A stretch of DNA of 64,000 bases, taken from NCBI RefSeq assembly GCF_003254475.1, contig NZ_QFYQ01000001.1, forward strand, positions 1,922,001-1,986,000, written 5' to 3'. How positions within the stretch are numbered: position 1 is the first letter of the stretch; each line of letters opens with the position of its first letter. Made by a program: the position numbers and the translations under genes. The DNA is from Phenylobacterium soli (GTDB lineage: Bacteria > Pseudomonadota > Alphaproteobacteria > Caulobacterales > Caulobacteraceae). The notes below the pieces were generated by a model. That model did not search any database and was not told where the DNA came from. It saw only the letters and a program-made list of their open reading frames with translations. Of the stretch, positions 9,553-17,897 are shown one piece after another.

Positions 9553-10072
9553 GCGACTGACGCTCGAACGTCTCGCCACTCCGATCGGCGAGGCGCTGGT
9601 GGTGACCGACGAGGCCGGGCGCCTGCGGGCGTTCAACTGGCGCGACTACGAGGCCAGGATGCTGGCCTGGATCGGCCGCCACTATCCGAAGACGCCCCTG
9701 GCCGAGGGGCGCTGCGCCGGGCCGGTGCGCCAGGCGTTGCTTGCCTACTTCGCCGGCGACGCTTCAGCCCTGGACGGGGTGGCGTGGGTGGCGTCGGGGA
9801 CGCCGTTCCAGCTGAAGGTGTGGGAGACGCTCTGCACGATCCCGCGCGGCGAGACCCTGAGCTACGCCCAGCTCGCCGAACGGATCGGCAGGCCGACGGC
9901 GGTGCGTGCGGTCGGCCTGGCCAACGGAGCCAATCCGATCAGCCTGGTCGTGCCCTGCCACCGGGTGATCGGGGCCGACGGGTCGCTGACCGGCTATGGC
10001 GGGGGCCTTCCCCGCAAGCGCTGGCTGCTGGCCCACGAGGGCGCCAGCTTCAAGGAGCAGATGGCGGCCTAG
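9533..10072 (+). CDS. ogt: methylated-DNA-[protein]-cysteine S-methyltransferase
   Basis: A 179-residue suicide repair protein that takes the alkyl group from O6-alkylguanine onto its own cysteine. The active-site motif PCHRV is present with Cys142, preceded by the DNA-binding helix segment TAVRAVGLANGANPI and followed by YGGGLPRKRWLL. The ATG lies inside the 3' end of the Ada/AlkA gene in another frame, 20 bases before its stop, with AAGAGGA upstream; this means tight translational coupling. Together the two genes split the roles of E. coli Ada (phosphotriester sensor and O6-methyltransferase) over an AlkA fusion and a stand-alone Ogt. Confidence 0.95.
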   Translation: MTDMRPERLTLERLATPIGEALVVTDEAGRLRAFNWRDYEARMLAWIGRHYPKTPLAEGRCAGPVRQALLAYFAGDASALDGVAWVASGTPFQLKVWETLCTIPRGETLSYAQLAERIGRPTAVRAVGLANGANPISLVVPCHRVIGADGSLTGYGGGLPRKRWLLAHEGASFKEQMAA

Positions 10073-10089
10073 GTTCGACCCAGGCCGCC
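10063..10089. terminator. hairpin between convergent ogt and XRE gene
   Basis: An 8-bp perfect stem (10063-10070 with 10082-10089), extended by an inner GGT/ACC pair, spans the ogt stop codon. No clear T run follows on either strand, so it may be a weak or rho-assisted bidirectional terminator. Confidence 0.4.
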
Positions 10090-10099
10090 TTGAAGAACC

Positions 10100-10591
10100 C
10101 TACTTCAGGAGTGACAGCGGGGCTTGGTCGCGCTCGTCGGCTTCCATCTCGGCCATGGCGCGCACGAGATCGAGCACCTTGCGGCGCAGGCCCGGGCGAC
10201 GGACCTTCGGGAAGGTGGCGGCCAGCTCCATGCCTTCCGGCGTCAGCAGGAATTCCTGGGCGTTGGCGCCCATGAATCCGCGGGCGGCGTCGTTGGCCTC
10301 GTCCTCGAGGCCTTCGTAGAAGTAGGCCACGTTGGTCTTCAGGGCGCGGGCGATCTCCCAGAGCTTGGAAGCGGACACGCGGTTGGCGCCGCGCTCGTAC
10401 TTCTGAACCTGCTGGAAGGTCAGGCCGAGGGCTTCGGCCAGGCGCTCCTGGCTGATGCCGAGCGCCTTGCGGCGCATGCGGATGTGAAGGCCCACATGGC
10501 GATCGACGGGATGCGGACCGGCGCCGGCCTCGTCACCGCCCATCGGCGTCGAGAGGCTGGAGATGAAATCCTTATGCGAGGTGCCAGTCAT
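10100..10591 (-). CDS. XRE-family transcriptional regulator
   Basis: A 163-residue DNA-binding protein. Residues about 33-88 form a Cro/C1-type helix-turn-helix (MRRKALGISQERLAEALGLT, then FQQVQKYERGANRVSASKLW). The C-terminal part is helical and charged, without a recognisable ligand domain. This layout is common in alphaproteobacterial XRE regulators of about 130-160 residues. The gene is monocistronic and convergent with ogt. Two related palindromes in its upstream region suggest autoregulation. Its target genes cannot be told from the window. Confidence 0.88.
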   Translation of the reverse strand: MTGTSHKDFISSLSTPMGGDEAGAGPHPVDRHVGLHIRMRRKALGISQERLAEALGLTFQQVQKYERGANRVSASKLWEIARALKTNVAYFYEGLEDEANDAARGFMGANAQEFLLTPEGMELAATFPKVRRPGLRRKVLDLVRAMAEMEADERDQAPLSLLK

Positions 10592-10615
10592 CGAAACACG
10601 CGCTCCAAGTCTGCA

Positions 10616-10677
10616 ATTCGGCCGAAGCGGGTGGCCCGTGGGCGGGCTCTCTGGTCGCCGTTATTCGGCCGCCGAAT
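10616..10677 (-). promoter_or_regulatory. two TTCGGC palindromes upstream of the XRE gene
   Basis: Site 1 (10617-10626) is the 10-base palindrome TTCGGCCGAA. Site 2 (10663-10677) is ATTCGGC and GCCGAAT around one base. Both share the TTCGGC half-site and lie 26 and 72 bases before the start codon of the regulator, as expected for an autoregulatory operator. The rest of 10592-10795 shows no other clear element. Confidence 0.45.
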
Positions 10678-10795
10678 GAGCTGTGGATAAGGCCAAGGGG
10701 GCGCGAGGTTGAAGGCGCGTCATACTCAATTTGGGGTTTAGGTCCGAGGTTGCGTCGGTCCGCCGCACCCGGCCCTCGTGGGCCCTGACGGGGCG

Positions 10796-11743
10796 TCAGG
10801 CGACGCCTTGCAGGGGAGGCGATTGGCGGTCCCACTCGGCAAGCACGCCCAGCTGCGCGAAGCCGGAGAACATGCGCTGCAGGTCGCTGAAGTTCTCGGT
10901 CAGGATCTTCATGGACTCCGGCCGCGCCAGCACCTCGGCCGGCACCACGAAGCCCTTGGCCCCGCGTTCGCAGAGATCCTGGGCCGCCAGCTCGGCCGCG
11001 TAGCGGCGCACCGTCTCCTGCGGCGCCGACAGGCGCCCGGCGATCTCGGCGATGCGCACCGGCCGGCGCCTGCCGTCGTCGGCGAGGCCGGGGCGGGACT
11101 CGGTGGACAGGTGCTCGGTGTTGGCCCGCAGGATGGCGAACCAGATCACCCCGGCCACAAGGCCCCCGAACTGCGCCGTGGTGTTGTCGATCAGCCGCAG
11201 CATGAAGTCCGAGGCGATGCGGATGACGGCGCGCACAGGCGGTTCGCCGGCGGCGGCGTCCCACCGGACCCGATCGGCCGGGGCGATCATCTCGTCCATC
11301 AGCCCCAAGTCGCGCAACCGCAGGTAAAGGGCGTGGATCTGCTGCCAGATGGCCATCAGCGCCATGACATGCCGCGGCGAGGCCAGCTCGCGGGTGGGCA
11401 CGATCACCCCGCTCTCGCCGATGTCGCAGGCGCCCTCGCGGGCGAGCCTCATGATCCGCCGGCGCGTCGTCTCGTAGGGCAGGCGCAGCGAGTGGGCGAT
11501 GGCGTTGATGCTGACGGGCCGCCTCAGCTCGTCGGGCGGGGGCTCGTCGGCGCCGCCGTAGGCCCGCTGCAGGTCCCGATCGCGGATCAGCGGCGCCACG
11601 TTGGCCTGCACCACGGCGAGCAGGATGAGCGCGTCCATGAAGTCGCGATCCTCACGCCCGACCATCGAGGCGTCGAGGATGCAGGGGATGGTCAGCAGCG
11701 TGACTAGGCTGACCGTGTCGAATGAGGGTTGCGCGGCGGTCAT
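10796..11743 (-). CDS. protein with two internally duplicated winged-helix modules
   Basis: A 315-residue protein I cannot assign to a named family. It has two similar modules. Residues about 77-120 (VSINAIAHSLRLPYETTRRR onward to VIVPTREL) match residues 228-271 (VRIAEIAGRLSAPQETVRRY onward to FVVPAEVL), and each is preceded by a similar helix (LILLAVVQANVAPL and VIWFAILRANTEHL). Each module looks like a MarR/IclR-type winged helix, so the chain may act as an intramolecular dimer on DNA. The ATG at 11743 was preferred to an upstream start because GAGGAAG precedes it. Two neighbouring units transcribe away, so targets are unknown. Confidence 0.75.
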   Translation of the reverse strand: MTAAQPSFDTVSLVTLLTIPCILDASMVGREDRDFMDALILLAVVQANVAPLIRDRDLQRAYGGADEPPPDELRRPVSINAIAHSLRLPYETTRRRIMRLAREGACDIGESGVIVPTRELASPRHVMALMAIWQQIHALYLRLRDLGLMDEMIAPADRVRWDAAAGEPPVRAVIRIASDFMLRLIDNTTAQFGGLVAGVIWFAILRANTEHLSTESRPGLADDGRRRPVRIAEIAGRLSAPQETVRRYAAELAAQDLCERGAKGFVVPAEVLARPESMKILTENFSDLQRMFSGFAQLGVLAEWDRQSPPLQGVA

Positions 11744-12204
11744 TCGCTTCCTCGTCCGCCAAGACGCCGGCGGACCCGTTGGTTTCAGCTTAACCTTACG
11801 CTCGGCCGGCCGACCGCGGCGAAGCGCCGCGCCCAGGCGCGCAATCCTCCGGCTCAAAGAACGGTTCCCACGATCGCATGGCGCGAGCGCTCAGCGGCCG
11901 CGCGGCGCTCGCCGAGCGCGCCCCGACATCATCGAGATCGATGACAATCACTGGGTGTAATGCGCGTCAGAACGGGCGTACCAAGAATTCAAAAGTCTGC
12001 TTCATTTCAGAGGCGGAAAGGCATACCCGACAAACTGCACGGAAATTGAATATCGGGTATTCAGAATAGATCAGCACAACTTCTGATCGATGCGTAAGTT
12101 ATCACTGATAAATCACTGTTGACGCAGCGTGTGCTCGTGCCTCAGCTTCCATTCCGAAGCGTAAAAACAAAAAGCGCTCGTATTAGTCTGGGGAGGCAGA
12201 CCTA
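11744..12204. other. 461-base non-coding region with palindromes before a TonB receptor
   Basis: No convincing gene is present. The part 11960-12120 is much more AT-rich than its surroundings. It holds a hairpin TGAATA/TATTCA (12047-12063) and, nearer the receptor, the near-perfect operator-like palindrome described separately. The leftward promoter of the winged-helix gene should also lie here, near 11750-11850. Confidence 0.6.
12099..12124 (+). promoter_or_regulatory. palindrome next to a TTGACG -35-like element, upstream of the TonB receptor
   Basis: TTATCA and TGATAA flank one central base (12099-12111). TTGACG follows at 12119-12124, matching the -35 consensus of Caulobacter housekeeping promoters. 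No good -10 box lies at the usual spacing. The palindrome sits where a repressor or activator would act on the receptor gene at 12205. Confidence 0.35.
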
Positions 12205-14976
12205 ATGAATTGGAAGGGACACCTTTTGGCGTCCGGCGCCGTCGCGGCTGCGTTCATGGGCGCCACCGCCCACGCGCAGACGCGTTCGCAGAGCAACGTG
12301 ATCGAGGAGCTGGTCGTCACGGCCGAAAAGCGTGAACAGAGTCTGCAGGACGTGCCGGTGGCGATTTCCGCCTTCACGTCGGAGAAGCGGGACCTGCTCG
12401 GCGTCAACACGATCACCGATCTGACGAACTTCACGCCTGGCCTGGAATACAACGCCCAGAACGACCGCAACACGCTGCGCGGCGTCGGGCGCAACACCAA
12501 CGTCCACGCCGCCGAAGGCTCGGTGGCCCAGTACTCCGACGGGATCTACACCTCGTCGACGACGGAAGCGGGCAAGACGCCGCTCTTCGTCGACCGGATC
12601 GAGGTGCTGCGGGGGCCGCAGGGCACCCTCTACGGCCGCAACTCGATCGGCGGCGCCATCAACATCATCTCGAAGCGCCCGACCGAGGACTGGTACGCCG
12701 AGGCCCGCGCCCAGTACCAGAACTACAACATGAGCGTCCTGGAGGGTGCGGTCTCGGGGCCGACCCTCATTCCGGGGGTGCAGTTCCGCTTCGGCGCCAA
12801 CTGGACCAAGCAGACGGAAGGGTGGTTCAAGAACACCGTTCCGGGCATGCCGGACGAAGGCAACATCATCGACACGAAGTACGTCGAAGGTCAGCTGAAG
12901 TTCAAATTCAACGACCACCTCGACGGCTGGATGAAGCTGGCCTGGCAGGACTGGCACAACGACGGCGGCGGACCGGGTTCGCGCAACAGCTGGACCCCGT
13001 TCCAGTTTCCGACCTACGAGGCGGTCACCGCGGGCCTCGTGCCGACGGCCGGCTACGCCTGCCGGACGGGCACCGGCGTCACCAACATCCAGGTCCCGGC
13101 CGGGATGACCCTGGCGCAGGCGTGCCACAACGGCGCGCTCGACGGCGCCCACAAGTTCACCAGCGACGTGCCCTATCAGGTGAAGCTCACGGGCACGATG
13201 ATCTTCGCCAGCGAGTTCACCTACCACTTCGACAAGTTCGATGTGAAATACGTGGGCGGCGGCACCCACTACCACTACTTCCTGACGGGCCCGACGCCGG
13301 TCGACCAGGCGCCGATCCTCTCCTACACCCTGCCGCGGGTCCTCCCGCCGGGCGCCATTCCGGGGACGACCACGACCACGGTCATTCCGGGCGCTGGTCC
13401 GACGGTGCGGCCGAGGTATGCGTTCAACTACCAGGAGCAGGAAAACTGGTACAGCCACGAGCTGAACATCGCTTCGACTGACGATGGTCCGCTGCAGTGG
13501 ATCGGCGGTCTCTACTACTACGACGAAGACTACAACCAGCCGGTCTATACCACGCTGGTGGATGCGCAGGGGCTCGGGCTCAACCTGAGCAACGCCGTGT
13601 GCACCAACACCGGCGGTCTGTGCCCCGCCTTGCCGGGCAACAACCGGATCTACGACGACCGGCCGCACCTGGAGATCACCTCCAAAGCGGTGTTCGGCCA
13701 GATCGACTGGAAGTTCGCGCCGCAGTTCAAGACCACCCTCGGCCTGCGCTACACCGAGGACCACAAGTTCGGTCAGGAATCGCTGCGGCTGCTCTGCTAC
13801 GACGTCCAGGCCTGCGGTGTTTCGCCCGAGCTGCTTGGCCAGAACTTCTACATCGACCTGACCCAGCGGGGCGCCGGCGTCGTCAGCTACGGCACCGCCG
13901 GAAGCCTGCCGCCCGGCGTCTCCTCGACCACCACGGTCGATCCGGCGAACGGCTTCGCGACGCGCCACTACGACAACAAGTGGTCGTCGACGACCGGCAC
14001 CGCCGGCATCCAGTGGGATCCCGAGCCCGGCACCATGGCCTACGCCCGCTACTCGCGCGGCTACAAGGCCGGTGGCTTCCGGATCGGTATCGACACCACG
14101 ATCGGGGCCTCGCCGAACACCAACCCGGAGCATGCCGACGCGTTCGAGATCGGCTTGAAGAAGGACTTCGGCCGGACCTTCCAGGCCAACATCGCGGCCT
14201 TCTACTACAAGTACAAGAACGCGCAGATCCCGATCACCATCGCCGAGACCTCGGGCGGCGTGGCTCAGGCCAACTCCATCTTCTACAACATCCCGGAGGC
14301 CGTTTCTCAGGGCATCGAGCTGGAGTCGATCTGGCAACCGATCGACCACCTGCAGATCCTGTTCAACTACTCCTACCTGGACGCCCACGTGACCAAGGCG
14401 CTGGGCGTCGTCGACAAGGCCGATCCGACGGCGCTCGCGCCGGGGGCGAAGCCGATTACGCCGCTGGCGGCCTGCACGACCAACCCGGTGGGCGCGCCGT
14501 CGAGCTGTGACGTCTTCACCGGCTACACTCAGCGTGGCCAGGACCTGTCCGGCAACAACCTGCCGAACGCGCCGAAGAACAAGCTCGCGGTCAACGTGAA
14601 CTACACCGTCGAGATGAACGCCGGCTCGTTGATCGGCTCGCTGAACTACGTCTGGCGGGACAAGCAGTACGGCTCGATCTTCAACAGGTCGTACTACCAG
14701 TCGCCCTCCTACGATCAGTGGGATGCGCGCCTGAGCTGGAAGGACCGGGACAACCGGTACACCGTGATCGCCTTCGTGAAGAACATCTTCAACGACGTCG
14801 GTTACGAAGGCGGCGCGGACGCCAACCGCCGCGCCGGCTTCATCCAGGGCTACACCCTGGGTCAGACGGGTGCGACCGGCGGCGCTCGGGTGCCGGTGGT
14901 CGAGGGTGTCGCGAGCACCTATCCGATCACCCCGCCGAGGACCTACGGCATCGAGCTGCAGTATCGCTTCTTCTAG
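12205..14976 (+). CDS. TonB-dependent outer-membrane receptor
   Basis: A 923-residue receptor with a signal peptide ending in TAHAQ at about residue 25. A TonB-box-like VIEELVVTAEKREQ follows, then a plug with VEVLRGPQGTLYGRNSIGG, and a C-terminal aromatic strand YGIELQYRFF for BAM recognition. It lacks the STN signalling domain, so it is not part of a FecIR circuit. This subtype (VVTAEKREQSLQDVPVAI) is greatly expanded in Caulobacterales and sphingomonads and takes up plant-derived, aromatic or sugar molecules; the ligand here is not apparent. The gene stands alone, with a palindromic leader and a strong terminator. Confidence 0.94.
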   Translation: MNWKGHLLASGAVAAAFMGATAHAQTRSQSNVIEELVVTAEKREQSLQDVPVAISAFTSEKRDLLGVNTITDLTNFTPGLEYNAQNDRNTLRGVGRNTNVHAAEGSVAQYSDGIYTSSTTEAGKTPLFVDRIEVLRGPQGTLYGRNSIGGAINIISKRPTEDWYAEARAQYQNYNMSVLEGAVSGPTLIPGVQFRFGANWTKQTEGWFKNTVPGMPDEGNIIDTKYVEGQLKFKFNDHLDGWMKLAWQDWHNDGGGPGSRNSWTPFQFPTYEAVTAGLVPTAGYACRTGTGVTNIQVPAGMTLAQACHNGALDGAHKFTSDVPYQVKLTGTMIFASEFTYHFDKFDVKYVGGGTHYHYFLTGPTPVDQAPILSYTLPRVLPPGAIPGTTTTTVIPGAGPTVRPRYAFNYQEQENWYSHELNIASTDDGPLQWIGGLYYYDEDYNQPVYTTLVDAQGLGLNLSNAVCTNTGGLCPALPGNNRIYDDRPHLEITSKAVFGQIDWKFAPQFKTTLGLRYTEDHKFGQESLRLLCYDVQACGVSPELLGQNFYIDLTQRGAGVVSYGTAGSLPPGVSSTTTVDPANGFATRHYDNKWSSTTGTAGIQWDPEPGTMAYARYSRGYKAGGFRIGIDTTIGASPNTNPEHADAFEIGLKKDFGRTFQANIAAFYYKYKNAQIPITIAETSGGVAQANSIFYNIPEAVSQGIELESIWQPIDHLQILFNYSYLDAHVTKALGVVDKADPTALAPGAKPITPLAACTTNPVGAPSSCDVFTGYTQRGQDLSGNNLPNAPKNKLAVNVNYTVEMNAGSLIGSLNYVWRDKQYGSIFNRSYYQSPSYDQWDARLSWKDRDNRYTVIAFVKNIFNDVGYEGGADANRRAGFIQGYTLGQTGATGGARVPVVEGVASTYPITPPRTYGIELQYRFF

Positions 14977-14994
14977 GATCTGCTGATCACGGCG

Positions 14995-15029
14995 AAGGCG
15001 CTCCGCATCTGCGGGGCGCCTTTTCCTTT
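14995..15029 (+). terminator. rho-independent terminator of the TonB receptor gene
   Basis: A 12-bp stem (14995-15006 with 15011-15022, one G-T pair) and a 4-base loop are followed by a T-rich TTTTCCTTT stretch. It lies 18 bases after the receptor stop codon. Confidence 0.85.
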
Positions 15030-15078
15030 GCTGCCTTTCGGCCTTGCTGTGGCGGCGCGCGAGGCTCTAGCTAGGCCC

Positions 15079-15741
15079 ATGCGGCTGCTCATCGCCGAAG
15101 ACGATCCGATGCTCGGTCGGGGCCTCAAGCGGGCGCTCCAGGGGGCGGGCTACACCGTCGACCTGGTGGTGACCGGCGACGAGGCGATGGCCGCCACGCG
15201 GGTCCAGAGCTATGCGCTCGTCCTGCTGGACCTGGGCCTGCCCAACGCCAGCGGGCTGGACGCCCTGAAGGCCTTGCGCAGCCGGCGCGACGCCACACCG
15301 GTGATCATCGTCACCGCGCGAGACCGGCCGGAGCAGAAGGTGGAGGGGCTGGACGCCGGGGCCGACGATTATGTGGTGAAGCCGTTCGACCTCGAGGAAC
15401 TGCTGGCCCGCATCCGCGCCCACATCCGGCGCAGAGAGCAGCGCACCAGCGACGCGCTGCAGGCCCACGGCGTTCGTGTCGATCTCGCCGCGCGCACCGT
15501 CACGCTTCAGGGGGCCGCCGTTCAGGTCACGGCCAAGGAGTTCAAGGTGCTCGCCGCGCTGATGCGCCGGATGGGCCAGTTCGTCTCGAAAGAGGAGCTC
15601 GAGGGCGCGCTCTACGACGACACCACCGAGGTGGAGAGCAACACCATCGAGACCGCAGTCTATGGCCTGCGCCGCAAGCTCGGCAGCGGCCTCATCGTGA
15701 CCGCCCGCGGTCTCGGCTACACGATCCCGAAGGGCGCATGA
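15079..15741 (+). CDS. OmpR-family response regulator (TctD/QseB-like)
   Basis: A 220-residue two-component regulator. The receiver domain has the acidic pair Asp8/Asp9, phospho-acceptor Asp51 in LLDLGLP and Lys101 in VVKPFDL. Residues about 125-218 are a winged-helix DNA-binding domain with VTAKEFKVLAALMRRMGQFV and YGLRRKLGS. The ATG at 15079 fits the family start MRLLIAEDD; an upstream in-frame start was not used. It overlaps the kinase gene by 4 bases (ATGA), so the two are made together. Its targets may include the adjacent TonB receptor, by analogy with TctDE-type loci; this is inference. Confidence 0.95.
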   Translation: MRLLIAEDDPMLGRGLKRALQGAGYTVDLVVTGDEAMAATRVQSYALVLLDLGLPNASGLDALKALRSRRDATPVIIVTARDRPEQKVEGLDAGADDYVVKPFDLEELLARIRAHIRRREQRTSDALQAHGVRVDLAARTVTLQGAAVQVTAKEFKVLAALMRRMGQFVSKEELEGALYDDTTEVESNTIETAVYGLRRKLGSGLIVTARGLGYTIPKGA

Positions 15742-17147
15742 GCCGCCGCCCCCTCCAACGTCCCACCTCGCTCCTCGCGGCGCTGTTCGGTCGGGTGGGC
15801 GTGCTGCTGCTGGTCATCGTGACGGTAGTCGGGCTTCTCGCCTTCCTCACCGCCCAGCGGCGGATCAACGAGATCTATGACGGCCAGCTGATCATCGGCG
15901 CCAACGTGCTGCGCGCCCTGATGTCGGAGGAGCTTAAGGAGGCGCCCTCGCCGGGCGCCCTGTCCGAACTGGAGGTGGACGACGCCGCCCTGCTCAGTCC
16001 CGAGGATCGCCAGGCCTTCGACAATTACGCGGACTGGCGGATGTTCCGCATCTGGCGCGGCGCAAAGCTCGTGATGCGCTCCGACACCGGGCCGCCGGTC
16101 ACTGCGCCGCCGGCGGAAAACGGCTTCGGGGAGATCGACGGACCTCAGGACCGCTGGCGCGTTTACACCCTGCACGTCCCGGCCAAGAAGGTGACCGTGC
16201 AGATCGGCGAGCGGTCCGACATCCGCCTCGTGCTGGTGCAGGGGATCGCGCTCGGCCTTGCCGTGCCCCTGCTGCTGCTCGTGCCAACCGCCGGGGTCCT
16301 GATCTGGCTCTCCCTGAGCGACGGCCTTCGCGCGCTGCGCACCCTCATCGCCGAGATCGGCCGCCGCACCATGCGCGACCTCTCGCCCCTGTCGCTCGAC
16401 GCCTGGCCGCGGGACCTCCATCCTCTGGTCCGCTCCATCAATCGCCTGTTCGAACGCATCGACCGCGCGGTCCAGAACGAGCGCCGGTTCGTCGACGACG
16501 CCGCCCATCAGCTGCGCACGCCGCTGGCCGCCGTGAAGCTCCAGGCCCAGCTGATCGCCAGTGAGGCCGATCCCGCCGAGCGCCAGCTGATGACGCAGCA
16601 ACTGGTCGAGAGCGTCGACCGGGCCGCGGCCATGACCGACGGCCTGCTGACGCTCGCGAGACTGGGGGCGCAGGGCTCGGCGGCCGGCTCCGGCGACCTG
16701 CGGGACGAGACAGTGGCGGCGATCGCCGATCTCGCGCCCCTGGCCGCGCGCCGGCAGGTCGAGCTGTCGTTCGACGGCGAGGGGGCGTTCCCCGGCGGCG
16801 ATGCGGTGCTCATGCGGCTGATCGCCGCCAACCTGATCGAGAATGCGATCAACCATGCGCCGGAAGGCTCGGAGGTGGCGGTGGTCCTGTCCCGCGGCGA
16901 GGGGCGTCTGCGCCTGAGCGTCGCCGATCGCGGCCCCGGCATCCCGCCCGCCGAGCGTGCCCGCGTCCTGGAGCGTTTCTACCGCGGCCCCGGCGCGGCG
17001 GCGAACGGGTCGGGCCTGGGTCTGTCGATCGTCAACGAGGCCGTGCGCCTGCTCGCTGGGCGCCTGGAGTTGCGCGATCGCGAGGACGGCGATCCCGGGT
17101 TGTGGGTGGTCGTCGACCTGCCGGCGCGGAAAGTGGAAGCCGCCTAG
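15738..17147 (+). CDS. sensor histidine kinase (TctE/QseC-like)
   Basis: A 469-residue inner-membrane kinase. A first transmembrane helix lies at about residues 19-38, a periplasmic sensor region at about 40-160 of the 2CSK_N kind found in TctE, and a second helix at about 165-190. A linker leads to the HisKA domain with His257 in FVDDAAHQLRTPLAAV. The ATPase domain has NLIENAINHAPEG, DRGPGIP and GSGLGLSIVNEAV. It should autophosphorylate on His257 and pass phosphate to Asp51 of the regulator. TctE-type sensors usually answer to small organic acids; the signal here is unknown. Confidence 0.94.
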   Translation: MSRRPLQRPTSLLAALFGRVGVLLLVIVTVVGLLAFLTAQRRINEIYDGQLIIGANVLRALMSEELKEAPSPGALSELEVDDAALLSPEDRQAFDNYADWRMFRIWRGAKLVMRSDTGPPVTAPPAENGFGEIDGPQDRWRVYTLHVPAKKVTVQIGERSDIRLVLVQGIALGLAVPLLLLVPTAGVLIWLSLSDGLRALRTLIAEIGRRTMRDLSPLSLDAWPRDLHPLVRSINRLFERIDRAVQNERRFVDDAAHQLRTPLAAVKLQAQLIASEADPAERQLMTQQLVESVDRAAAMTDGLLTLARLGAQGSAAGSGDLRDETVAAIADLAPLAARRQVELSFDGEGAFPGGDAVLMRLIAANLIENAINHAPEGSEVAVVLSRGEGRLRLSVADRGPGIPPAERARVLERFYRGPGAAANGSGLGLSIVNEAVRLLAGRLELRDREDGDPGLWVVVDLPARKVEAA

Positions 17148-17226
17148 TTTTTGGGCGGATCCCATCAGTTTGGCATCAGCTTGAGCATCTAAGGCCCGTC
17201 CTCGGGGGAGAGGACGGCGTCGTTCA

Positions 17227-17886
17227 ATGCATGTGTTCTGTGATTTCGACGGGACGATCTCGGTCGTCGACACGACGGATCGCGTCCTGAGCCGGCTGGC
17301 TGCGCCGGAATGGGAGCAGCTGGAAGGCGACTGGGTCGCCGGGCGCATCGATGCGGCGGCCTGCATGCGCGGCCAGGTGGCCTTGATCGGCGGCTCGGAC
17401 GCGGAGCTGGACGCGGTGCTCGACGAGATCGAGCTCGACCCGGGCTTCTGCGCCTTCGCCGCCTGGTGCGCCGACCACGACCTGCCCCTGACCATCATCA
17501 GCGACGGCGTCGACCATTTCATTCGGCGGATCCTCGGCCGCCACGGCCTGGGCGACCTGCCCATCGTCTCCAACGAACTGGCGGGCGAGGCGGGGGCTCG
17601 CCGCCTCGAGCAGCCGCACCGCCGCGAGGGCTGCGCCGCCGGCTCCGGGGTCTGCAAGTGCGAGGCGGCCGCCCTGCGCGCCGCGCCCTCCGACACCCTG
17701 GTCTACGTCGGCGACGGCCGTTCCGACTTCTGCGTCTCGCAACGCGCCGACCTCCTCTTCGCCAAGGACAAGCTGGCCGACTACGCCGCCGGCCGCGGCC
17801 AGCCGCACCACGTCTACGAAACCTTCCACGACATCACCGCGATGCTGGCGCCGCTTCTCGCGGCGCGGCGCGCGACTGCGCTCTAA
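17227..17886 (+). CDS. MtnX-like HAD-IB phosphatase, first gene of the acyl-amine cluster
   Basis: A 219-residue soluble HAD hydrolase. Motif I is CDFDGT with the nucleophile Asp6 and acid Asp8; motif II is TIISDG; motif IV is YVGDGRSDFCVS. A cysteine-bearing stretch CAAGSGVCKC lies before motif IV. It resembles phosphoserine-phosphatase/MtnX-type enzymes that act on small phosphoesters. The stop is 11 bases before the aminotransferase ATG, so it opens the operon 17227-26327. A hairpin (17196-17217) lies just upstream of the start and covers a GGGGGAG sequence. The substrate is unknown; a dephosphorylation step in the cluster pathway is an inference. Confidence 0.88.
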   Translation: MHVFCDFDGTISVVDTTDRVLSRLAAPEWEQLEGDWVAGRIDAAACMRGQVALIGGSDAELDAVLDEIELDPGFCAFAAWCADHDLPLTIISDGVDHFIRRILGRHGLGDLPIVSNELAGEAGARRLEQPHRREGCAAGSGVCKCEAAALRAAPSDTLVYVGDGRSDFCVSQRADLLFAKDKLADYAAGRGQPHHVYETFHDITAMLAPLLAARRATAL

Positions 17887-17897
17887 GGAGTATCCGC

